A stretch of 64,000 nucleotides of DNA from Methylotenera_A sp036676175 (lineage in GTDB: Bacteria > Pseudomonadota > Gammaproteobacteria > Burkholderiales > Methylophilaceae), in the NCBI GenBank assembly GCA_036676175.1, contig JAKFDL010000023.1:1-64000 (forward strand), read 5' to 3'. The position numbers and the translations under genes are program-made. Within the stretch, counting starts at the first letter, position 1. Each line of letters starts with the position of its first letter. Below the pieces are notes generated by a model that searched no databases, had not been told where the DNA came from, and saw nothing but the letters and a program-made list of their open reading frames with translations. Positions 8,443 to 14,993 of the stretch are shown piece by piece.

Positions 8443-9906
8443 TTAGAACGTGTACATCGCGGTTAACCAGAGTTTTTCTGTGTCGCGAATACGACCGCGG
8501 TTACCAGCAATACTATTTGCAGTATTTGGGCCAGCTGCATAATGGTCTTCTTCTGTAAATTTGCCGTACTCAACTTTAGTCATCCAGTTTTTGTCGATAT
8601 TCCAAGTGGCTGCTACATTCCACTCTTTGCCGTATTTGTCGCCATTGGTCGTCGCGCCGCCGCCTACGGTGTTAAAGTCTTCATCTGAATTAATCAGGTG
8701 ATAATCGGCAAAAAACAAGAAATCATCCCATTTGTAGGTCGCGGTGACAAACGTGTCTTTAATACCGGATCTTGGTGTTGCCAAGAATTTATCTACCCAG
8801 CCTTGGAACAAATGGTTAGTGCCATATGGCGTTTGGAATGCATATTCATTATCATTGCTTGATAATAATTCCTGATCTACACGGAAATTGAAGTTATCAA
8901 AACCTAAGCCGCCGCCAATTTTATAGTAGTGTGCGTCAATACGTTTGTCGCCATCAGCGTAATCGGTTTGTTTTGCGTATTCGGCCGTGTAATGCGCTCT
9001 AAAGTTAGGGTTAAATGGATGCGTACCGTCTAAGCGTAAACCAAATATTTTGTTCGATTGGTCTGCATTAATATTAGGAACGCCAGCATTATTTAAAGCA
9101 CCTGCACCAAACCATGCATTACCATAACCTAGTTGATCGATATTAGACAAGTAGCCATAGCCGACTAAACTTTCAGTTGGAGAAATGCGGTATTTAATAT
9201 TAGCGATTTCTAAATTACCATCACGTTGTTCGGTGGTGATTTGTGTTACTTTTTCGAAATGGGCAGCGAAAATTTCGGTATCAGGTAGACTTTTATTTAA
9301 AACTGAAACACCGTCAAATACTTGCATGACTTGCCTAAAACCGATGTCGCCAATAAAACGTACATTGTCTAAATTTACCTGTTGGCGACCTAGGCGGGCA
9401 CGTGTATTTTTAATGCCTGTCCAGTCAATATATAATTGATTTAAACCAGTATAAGAGGGATCAACTACTTTTGCATATTCAATATTTCTGACCTGGTTTG
9501 ATGCGGCGTTGACGAGCGTGTCATTGGTACTATCGTTAAAGTTATCCATTAATTTCGACACATCTATCAATTGTGCAGCAAAACTAAAGTTATGGTAGGG
9601 GGCGGTTTGCCAGCCAATTAAGCTGCGTAAAGTTAATGCCTCTGCATCTTTAACATCTTCAAATCTGGTTGGGTTGAGAGCCGTGCCAATCGTGTTATTT
9701 GGCTGAAGTCCATCTTGACTGACGGTTTCATAGCGCAATCTAAAGCTGGTTAAATTTTTACCACCTTTAATAGCATCCATAAACGTATAGTCGTCTATTG
9801 CTTCTGGCTCTTCTGCGTAGGCACTGCCTGCGAAACCAGCTAATGCCATACATAAGTTAAGTGTTAGTACATTTAGTTTAAATAAATTAGTTTTCATCAT
9901 TTTCAT
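8443..9906 (-). CDS. Outer-membrane porin of the nitrate transport operon (alginate-export-like family)
   Basis: From the ATG at 9906 the product has 487 residues: a signal peptide ending near AYA|EEPEAIDD, then alternating hydrophobic and polar beta-barrel strands (SFRLRYETVS, LGRQQVNLDNVRF, FRVDQELLS) and a terminal phenylalanine (TAMYTF), as in outer-membrane barrels. It resembles alginate-export-type porins. The longer frame from 9990 would overlap nrtC by about 50 bp and add a non-signal-like extension, so a start among the ATGs at 9906, 9900 or 9897 is preferred. It lies 34 bp downstream of nrtC on the same strand, so the operon appears to encode a full path for nitrate across both membranes. 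Nitrate selectivity is inference from position. Confidence 0.85.
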   Translation of the reverse strand: MKMMKTNLFKLNVLTLNLCMALAGFAGSAYAEEPEAIDDYTFMDAIKGGKNLTSFRLRYETVSQDGLQPNNTIGTALNPTRFEDVKDAEALTLRSLIGWQTAPYHNFSFAAQLIDVSKLMDNFNDSTNDTLVNAASNQVRNIEYAKVVDPSYTGLNQLYIDWTGIKNTRARLGRQQVNLDNVRFIGDIGFRQVMQVFDGVSVLNKSLPDTEIFAAHFEKVTQITTEQRDGNLEIANIKYRISPTESLVGYGYLSNIDQLGYGNAWFGAGALNNAGVPNINADQSNKIFGLRLDGTHPFNPNFRAHYTAEYAKQTDYADGDKRIDAHYYKIGGGLGFDNFNFRVDQELLSSNDNEYAFQTPYGTNHLFQGWVDKFLATPRSGIKDTFVTATYKWDDFLFFADYHLINSDEDFNTVGGGATTNGDKYGKEWNVAATWNIDKNWMTKVEYGKFTEEDHYAAGPNTANSIAGNRGRIRDTEKLWLTAMYTF

Positions 9907-9940
9907 CTTTATAGTTAAGTAATTGATTAAGTTAGTTAAG

Positions 9941-10741
9941 TTAAGCTGCTTTTTTAGCGTGACGCTCATATAAAAATTTAAGTATTTCACTACGTAAATG
10001 GTTGTAATGCTTATCTTCCGCTAGTTGCAAACGGTTGCGTGGTTTTGGCAAGTCCACCGTTAAAATCTCGCCAATGCCCGCAGCTGGCCCATTCGTCATC
10101 ATCACAATTCTGTCAGATAGCAATACTGCCTCATCCACATCGTGTGTCACCATGACAGCGGTTGCCCCAGATTTCTGCATGATTTTCATCAGTTCATCCT
10201 GCAAACCTGCACGAGTTAATGCATCCAGTGCGCCAAATGGTTCATCCAGCAACAAAACTTTGGGTTCCATGGCTAAGGCCCTAGCAATGCCTACGCGTTG
10301 CTTCATGCCGCCTGAAATCTCACTCGGACGCTTATCGGTTGCATGATTTAAGCCTACTAACTCTAGCGCTGCTTGAGTCCGTTCCGCTTGCTGAGCCGAT
10401 GTTTCACTACCAAAAACACGCTCCACCGCTAAATGCACGTTCTCAAAACAGGTGAGCCAAGGTAGCAAAGAGTGGTTTTGAAACACCACCGCACGCTCAG
10501 GACCAGGTTTAGAGATTTCACGGCCAGCACAGAATAAATTGCCTGTTGTGGGTTGTAATAAACCGGCAATTAAGTTCAGCACTGTCGATTTCCCACAACC
10601 AGAGTGGCCAATGATCGAGACGAATTCCCCCTCCTTAACGCTTAGATTAATGCCTTTAAGCGCCTCAAAAGTCCCCTTTTTTGTAGTAAATGTCATGTTC
10701 ACATCTTCTAAATACACATATCTATCTGCTACAGCACTCAT
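9941..10741 (-). CDS. nrtC: Nitrate ABC transporter ATP-binding protein
   Basis: The 266-residue ATPase has Walker A GHSGCGKST (45-53), the signature EISGGMKQR, Walker B VLLLDEPFGALDA, and the switch histidine in VMVTHDVDEA. It belongs to the nitrate/sulfonate/taurine (NrtD/SsuB/TauB) group. It carries only the ATPase domain, without the C-terminal NrtA-like regulatory domain found in cyanobacterial NrtC, so the cyanobacterial name NrtD would be equally apt. It overlaps the permease gene by 4 bp, implying coupled translation. It energises high-affinity nitrate uptake with the permease and binding protein upstream. Nitrate as substrate follows from nasT, narK and nirB in the same locus. Confidence 0.93.
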   Translation of the reverse strand: MSAVADRYVYLEDVNMTFTTKKGTFEALKGINLSVKEGEFVSIIGHSGCGKSTVLNLIAGLLQPTTGNLFCAGREISKPGPERAVVFQNHSLLPWLTCFENVHLAVERVFGSETSAQQAERTQAALELVGLNHATDKRPSEISGGMKQRVGIARALAMEPKVLLLDEPFGALDALTRAGLQDELMKIMQKSGATAVMVTHDVDEAVLLSDRIVMMTNGPAAGIGEILTVDLPKPRNRLQLAEDKHYNHLRSEILKFLYERHAKKAA

Positions 10742-11640
10742 AGTTTTGCCTCCTCATAACTAAAGCGTTTGGCGATAGCGATTAGCCCTTGCTCTAACAG
10801 CAAACCGACAATGCCCACCACAAAAATGGCGATAATAATATGTTCTACATTTAAGTTGTTCCACTCATCCCACACCCAGAAGCCAATACCGACACCGCCT
10901 GTCAGCATCTCTGCTGCTACAATCACCAGCCATGCCACGCCGATAGAAAGGCGTACACCTGTGAGCACATAGGGTAGGGCGCTAGGGAGTAGAATTTTGG
11001 TCAATATCTTCCACTCGCTTAAATTAAGCACCTTAGCCACATTCATGTAGTCTTGCGGTACCTTACTCACGCCTACTGCCGTATTAATCACCATCGGCCA
11101 AATCGCCGAGATGAAAATGACCCAAATCGCCGCAGGGTTGGCTGCTTTAAACACTAATAAACCGATAGGCAACCAAGCCAATGGTGAAACTGGGCGTAGT
11201 AAGCTGATGACGGGTGCTGCCATACGTGATAAAAACGCAAAGCGACCTATCATGAACCCGAGCGGGATTCCAATCAGTGCCGCCATACCAAAACCAGCCG
11301 CTACACGTTTAAGTGAATTCAGGATATTCCAGCCTATGCCTTGGTCGTTTGGGCCATTGACATAAAACGGGTCACTAAATAACACGACTGCCGCTTTATA
11401 AGTGGATACCGGACCTGGCAAACCTTGCGACTGTGCCGAGACCAAGCTCCAAACTGCCATTAGAAACAGTAATCCAAATACGGGTGGCACCAGGTACTCC
11501 ATCAGCATGCTGCCTTGCATTGCCCATGACCTAACCGATTTTTGAGGCGGTGGTGGCACCTCAACTAACGTTAGTTTTGGTACTTCTGGGTCTGCTTTCG
11601 ACATGTCTTTACTCTCTTTATGAATAGGTACAACGCTCAT
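10738..11640 (-). CDS. nrtB: Nitrate ABC transporter permease
   Basis: The 300-residue protein has a proline-rich cytoplasmic N-terminus of about 45 residues and then about six to seven membrane helices of the binding-protein-dependent permease family. The coupling-helix EAA-type region is seen in VPQDYMNVAKVLNLSEWKILTKILLPSALPY (shown here only to mark the conserved loop and following P-S-A-L-P). The ATG at 11640 follows AAGGAG closely. It sits 58 bp downstream of nrtA and overlaps nrtC by 4 bp. A homodimer of this subunit should form the inner-membrane channel for nitrate. Confidence 0.92.
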   Translation of the reverse strand: MSVVPIHKESKDMSKADPEVPKLTLVEVPPPPQKSVRSWAMQGSMLMEYLVPPVFGLLFLMAVWSLVSAQSQGLPGPVSTYKAAVVLFSDPFYVNGPNDQGIGWNILNSLKRVAAGFGMAALIGIPLGFMIGRFAFLSRMAAPVISLLRPVSPLAWLPIGLLVFKAANPAAIWVIFISAIWPMVINTAVGVSKVPQDYMNVAKVLNLSEWKILTKILLPSALPYVLTGVRLSIGVAWLVIVAAEMLTGGVGIGFWVWDEWNNLNVEHIIIAIFVVGIVGLLLEQGLIAIAKRFSYEEAKL

Positions 11641-11698
11641 AAAAACTCCTTCAATTCGTTATGCTAAATTAATCTTAGCTAGGTTAAGCGTTGCTGGG

Positions 11699-13003
11699 TT
11701 ATGCTTTGATTTTAAAGCCGGCTGCATAGGCTGCTGGATCTTTGCCATCCCATACCACGCCATCCATCAATTTGCTAGAACGCATTGGGTCTTTAGGTAC
11801 AGAGACGCCGACCTGGCTTGCCGCTTCTGAATAAAGCGCAATTTGATTTACTTTTTTAGCAACGCCTAAATAATCAGGATCCGTTTTTAACATGCCCCAG
11901 CGTTTGTGCTGCGTTAAGAACCACATGCCGTCTGACAGGTATGGGAAAGGAACTTTGCCATCGTCATAGAACTTCATGTAGTTCGGGTCTTTCCATTTTT
12001 TGCCGTTGCCGTTGTCATAATCACCTAAGAAACGACCTAAGATCACGTCTTTAGGCGCATTGACATAGGCCTTTCCAGAAATCAATTCGGCTACTTTGGC
12101 GCGGTTTGCGGTTGCATCAATGTATTTAGAAGCATCTAGAACCGCCATCATCATGGCGCGAGCGGTGTTCGGGTTTTTCGCTACAAAGTCTGCAGTAGTA
12201 CCTAAGACTTTTTCTGGGTGATCTGCCCAAATATCTTGTGTAGTTGCTACGGTGTAGCCAATTTTGTCGTAAATTGCACGCGCATTCCATGGCTCGCCCA
12301 CACAGTAGCCATCCATGTTGCCAATACGCATATTGGCCACCATCTGCGGTGGAGGAACAACGATATTTTTAACGTCTTTAACTGGGTCGATACCATTGGC
12401 TGCAAGCCAGTAGTTCAACCACATCGCATGCGTACCAGTCGGGAAGGTTTGCGCAAAGGTAAAGTCACGGTTCTCGTTCGCCATCACGCGCTTTAAAGTT
12501 TTACCATCTTTTACGCCTTTATCTTTGAGTTGATTAGATAAAGTAATGCCTTGGCCGTTATGGTTTAATGTCAATAAGACCGACATATCTTTTTGTTGAC
12601 CGCCAATGCCCATCTGAACGCCGTAAATCAAGCCATAAAGTACGTGAGCGGCATGCAACTCGCCATTCACCACTTTATCGCGAACGCCAGCCCAAGAGGC
12701 CTCTTTAGTGGGGGTGATTTTGATGCCATATTTTTTGTCAAAGCCCATTTCAGCTGCAACAATAATTGGTGCGCAATCAGTCAGTGGGATAAAGCCGATT
12801 TTAACTTCGGTAATTTCCGGTGCATCTGAACCTGCTGCATAAGCCATAGTTTTAATCCCCGCGGGCATCATATTCAGTGCTGCCGCCGCACCAAATGCAC
12901 CGGCAATACTATGTTTAAAGAACTGGCGACGACTGGCATCTACTGAAGTAGTGGAATCAATCGTCTTTACTACAGTAGAAATAGGTTTGTCTTTATCTTG
13001 CAT
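11699..13003 (-). CDS. nrtA: Nitrate-binding protein of ABC transporter, Tat-exported
   Basis: The 434-residue protein begins with a twin-arginine signal: R25-R26 in SRRQFFK, then a hydrophobic stretch to about residue 56. The rest is an NrtA/SsuA-type two-lobe binding protein (VKIGFIPLTDCAPIIVAAE, NMDGYCVGEPWNARA). It should deliver nitrate to the NrtBC permease from the periplasm. The export signal argues against it being NasS, the cytoplasmic nitrate sensor of the same fold. AAGGAAA precedes the ATG. The 184-bp leader upstream carries an ANTAR antitermination element and a strong terminator, so its expression is probably controlled by NasT, encoded immediately upstream. Confidence 0.95.
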   Translation of the reverse strand: MQDKDKPISTVVKTIDSTTSVDASRRQFFKHSIAGAFGAAAALNMMPAGIKTMAYAAGSDAPEITEVKIGFIPLTDCAPIIVAAEMGFDKKYGIKITPTKEASWAGVRDKVVNGELHAAHVLYGLIYGVQMGIGGQQKDMSVLLTLNHNGQGITLSNQLKDKGVKDGKTLKRVMANENRDFTFAQTFPTGTHAMWLNYWLAANGIDPVKDVKNIVVPPPQMVANMRIGNMDGYCVGEPWNARAIYDKIGYTVATTQDIWADHPEKVLGTTADFVAKNPNTARAMMMAVLDASKYIDATANRAKVAELISGKAYVNAPKDVILGRFLGDYDNGNGKKWKDPNYMKFYDDGKVPFPYLSDGMWFLTQHKRWGMLKTDPDYLGVAKKVNQIALYSEAASQVGVSVPKDPMRSSKLMDGVVWDGKDPAAYAAGFKIKA

Positions 13004-13045
13004 ATCATTTCCTTAAATAAATAAGTCTTAAAAAGTTTTACACAT

Positions 13046-13092
13046 AAAAAAAGCGCCTTAACAATGAAGGGTTAACTTCATTACTAAGACGC
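13046..13092 (-). terminator. Intrinsic terminator/attenuator in the nrtA leader
   Basis: In the transcript, arms at 13092-13076 and 13069-13053 pair over 17 positions (a few G-U pairs), with a 6-nt loop, followed directly by seven U residues. It lies between nasT and nrtA, inside the transcription unit, so it would stop polymerase before the transporter genes unless prevented. With the two hexaloop hairpins just upstream it forms a typical ANTAR-controlled attenuator. Confidence 0.88.
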
Positions 13093-13117
13093 CTTTGTCT
13101 TTTATTACAATTTTTTA

Positions 13118-13166
13118 TGCCAGCCTTGGCACGCTATTTACAACTTTGCAACCCTCCATTGGGTTG
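13118..13166 (-). promoter_or_regulatory. ANTAR-responsive two-hairpin antitermination RNA (NasT target)
   Basis: Hairpin 1 (13166-13149) has stem CAACCC/GGGTTG and hexaloop AATGGA. Hairpin 2 (13131-13118) has stem TGCC/GGCA, extendable by one G-U pair, and hexaloop AAGGCT. Both loops have A at position 1 and G at position 4, the defining pattern of RNAs bound by ANTAR proteins such as NasT. The terminator starts 25 nt further downstream. NasT is encoded directly upstream, so the regulator and its probable target are adjacent. Binding is inferred from the motif. Confidence 0.85.
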
Positions 13167-13187
13167 AAGCTTTACTACTGATAGTTT

Positions 13188-13766
13188 CTAAACAATTAAC
13201 ATTTTTGCTGCTTCAATTAGCTGATGCGATAAATCTGCTAATTTCATATTCTTTTTCATCGCCATATTGCGCAATAAACTGTAAGCCTCTTCTTCATCAA
13301 TTTGGCGCTGTCGCATCATCAAGCCTTTTGCACGCTCAATCACCTTGCGCTCATCTAACTTAAGATTTGCCATACTTAGTTCTGAGCGTAGGCTTTTAAA
13401 CTCTTCAAATCTTGCTACTGCTGCATCTATCACTGGTATCAGCCTTTCACTGGGAATATCACCCACTACGTAAGCACTCACACCCGCCTGCGTAGCGATT
13501 TTAATTTTCTCTTTATCACCATCGTGCGTAAACATTACTACTGGTCGCGCATCGTTCATCGTCATTACGCAAATATTCTCTAGCGTATCGCGGCTGGGTG
13601 ATTCAGTATCAATAATGACAATATCCGGTTTTATCTCGCAGCATTTGGCTTCTAGATTCATCGTATTCTCGATATGCGCCACTACTTCAAACCCATTATC
13701 AATCAGCGACTGTTTAAGTGGCTTACTGCGTTTGATATCATGATCGATAATCATCACTTTTAACAT
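13188..13766 (-). CDS. nasT: NasT-like ANTAR antitermination regulator
   Basis: The 192-residue protein has an N-terminal receiver-like domain (MIIDHD, then DIVIIDTESPSRD around residue 50) and a C-terminal ANTAR helical domain (ERAKGLMMRQRQIDEEEAYSLLRNMAMKKN), which binds paired-hexaloop RNA. It should let polymerase read through the terminator ahead of nrtA when nitrate or nitrite is present. In known systems the co-sensor NasS restrains NasT; no NasS gene is visible here. No ribosome binding site is seen before the ATG, and the sigma-54 promoter predicts a start point within about 1-2 bases of it, so the mRNA may be leaderless, or translation may begin at ATG 13754. Confidence 0.93.
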   Translation of the reverse strand: MLKVMIIDHDIKRSKPLKQSLIDNGFEVVAHIENTMNLEAKCCEIKPDIVIIDTESPSRDTLENICVMTMNDARPVVMFTHDGDKEKIKIATQAGVSAYVVGDIPSERLIPVIDAAVARFEEFKSLRSELSMANLKLDERKVIERAKGLMMRQRQIDEEEAYSLLRNMAMKKNMKLADLSHQLIEAAKMLIV

Positions 13767-13777
13767 GATAAGGCTAT

Positions 13778-13793
13778 AGCAATAGCCGTGCCA
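13778..13793 (-). promoter_or_regulatory. Sigma-54 promoter of nasT-nrtABC-porin
   Basis: The minus strand reads TGGCACGGCTATTGCT, a full match to TGGCAC-N5-TTGCW. The predicted start point is about 13767, directly at the nasT start codon. An NtrC-type box lies about 120 bp upstream at 13882-13896. Together these indicate RpoN/NtrC control by nitrogen status, as also seen before nirB. Confidence 0.8.
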
Positions 13794-13881
13794 TGTACGT
13801 ATCTTAGGCTATATATTTGATTTATTTAGATAAAGTATGTATTCGACAGGAGTGCTTTATTTGTGCATCAAACTATGGCGC

Positions 13882-13896
13882 GCACAAAAAAAGTGC
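13882..13896. promoter_or_regulatory. NtrC-type enhancer box upstream of nasT
   Basis: GCACAAAAAAAGTGC has the GCAC-N7-GTGC pattern, centred about 120 bp upstream of the predicted sigma-54 start point. Its A/T spacer is also the U-tract of the terminator following cbbR, so one 15-bp stretch seems to serve two purposes. Confidence 0.6.
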
Positions 13897-13905
13897 AAAC
13901 GCACT
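13886..13905 (-). terminator. Intrinsic terminator downstream of cbbR
   Basis: In the cbbR transcript the sequence folds as AGTGC-GTTT-GCACT followed by seven U residues. The stem is only 5 bp but compact, and it lies about 30 bp after the cbbR stop. It would separate cbbR transcription from the nasT operon on the same strand. Confidence 0.65.
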
Positions 13906-13935
13906 ATATTATCAAAAACTTAGTGGGTGAATGAT

Positions 13936-14856
13936 TTATATGCTATGAAAAGATCTGGTTAATATTTCTGCCCCTTTTTCTAGCATGAAATATCTAAATG
14001 CTTCTGCTGCTTGAGAGGCGTTGCGTTTAGCTAAGGCCACCACATGCCAAGTACGAATAATTGGTGTGTCCTGCAAATCTAAAATAATGAGTTGCTGATT
14101 TGCCAGCTCGTTGCCAATAGTGTGAAGCGATAAAAAAGAGATGCCTAGTTCTGCAATAATGGCTTGTTTAATGGTTTCATTGCTCGACATCTCCATGCTG
14201 ATGATGGGCGAAATGTGATGTTCGGAAAAATACTTTTCCATCAGCGCCCGCGTACCTGAGCCTGGCTCTCTAGAGATAATTTCGAAGTTATTGAGCGCTT
14301 CTGGCGAGATATTAATTTTTCCCGCTAGCGGATTTTGCGGGCTAGCAACAAATCCATGTGGATGGCAGGCAAAGGCTTCTATACGTGTATCCATCTCCTT
14401 CGGCGGTTGGCCCATAATCGCAATATCCAATTCGCCATCGCGCAGCAACTCAATCAGCTGTTGGCGATTTCTGACTTCGATTTTAATTTGTAGGTTAGGG
14501 TAGTCTTTTTTAAATTCGCTCAACATTTGTGGCAAAAAATATTTGGCCGTGCTGACCACGCCAATTTTCAGTGCTTTTATCTCCGTGCCGCGTAGCCGCT
14601 CCATCATATTATTTGCTTCAATGAGCGTGCTAGAGACGCGCCGTGCATACACTAGAAAATACTCTCCAGCCGTGGTGAGGGCGATTTTTTTGTTCTCCCG
14701 CACAAACAAAGCGACTCCCATGTCATCTTCCATTTCTTTAATTTGCATGGATATCGCCGGGGCAGAGATGTGTAATTCTTCAGCAGCACGGGTGAAGCTT
14801 GCATGCTTAGTTGCGCTTAAGAATATTTTAATTTGACGCAGGGTGAGATTGCGCAT
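13936..14856 (-). CDS. cbbR: LysR-type regulator of the Calvin cycle operon
   Basis: The 306-residue protein has an N-terminal winged helix-turn-helix (MRNLTLRQIKIFLSATKHASFTRAAEELHISAPAISM region, residues 1-60) and a C-terminal type-2 periplasmic-binding-like effector domain (LKIGVVSTAKYFLPQML near 95, then GSGTR near 200). It is divergent from cbbL across a 137-bp gap, the classic arrangement for CbbR, which activates cbb operons in response to metabolites such as NADPH or phosphorylated intermediates. Two palindromes in the gap are candidate operators. Assignment to CbbR rests on family plus position. Confidence 0.93.
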   Translation of the reverse strand: MRNLTLRQIKIFLSATKHASFTRAAEELHISAPAISMQIKEMEDDMGVALFVRENKKIALTTAGEYFLVYARRVSSTLIEANNMMERLRGTEIKALKIGVVSTAKYFLPQMLSEFKKDYPNLQIKIEVRNRQQLIELLRDGELDIAIMGQPPKEMDTRIEAFACHPHGFVASPQNPLAGKINISPEALNNFEIISREPGSGTRALMEKYFSEHHISPIISMEMSSNETIKQAIIAELGISFLSLHTIGNELANQQLIILDLQDTPIIRTWHVVALAKRNASQAAEAFRYFMLEKGAEILTRSFHSI

Positions 14857-14868
14857 GCCGTTCCTATC

Positions 14869-14885
14869 ATTAAGTAAAACTTAAT
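14869..14885. promoter_or_regulatory. Candidate CbbR operator, cbbR-proximal
   Basis: ATTAAGT-AAA-ACTTAAT is a perfect 7-bp dyad with T-N11-A spacing typical of LysR-type sites. It lies 12 bp upstream of the cbbR start codon, where it could mediate autorepression. Confidence 0.5.
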
Positions 14886-14923
14886 CAAGCATAAAATAAT
14901 AATTACTTTACCTTAACATTAAA

Positions 14924-14936
14924 CACTTTTAAAGTG
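14924..14936. promoter_or_regulatory. Candidate CbbR operator, cbbL-proximal
   Basis: CACTTT-T-AAAGTG is a perfect 6-bp dyad, 58 bp upstream of the cbbL ATG. Its position suits an activator site close to the cbbL promoter. It differs in sequence from the cbbR-proximal dyad, so only one of the two may be a true CbbR site. Confidence 0.4.
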
Positions 14937-14993
14937 GGTTCGTGTATTAAGTTTTATATATTGAAAAAGTTTCTTTAAGTGAGGGGTCATCAT

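Noticed and set aside
9907..9990. Longer N-terminus of the porin
   Set aside because: It overlaps nrtC and puts charged, non-signal residues ahead of a good signal peptide starting at the later ATGs.
11699..13003. NrtA-like protein as the NasS sensor for NasT
   Set aside because: It carries a twin-arginine signal with a hydrophobic segment and is followed by permease and ATPase genes, so it is the exported binding protein.
13850..13867. TGCACAAATAAAGCACT as a second NtrC site before nasT
   Set aside because: The second half is GCAC where GTGC is expected, so it is not a dyad.
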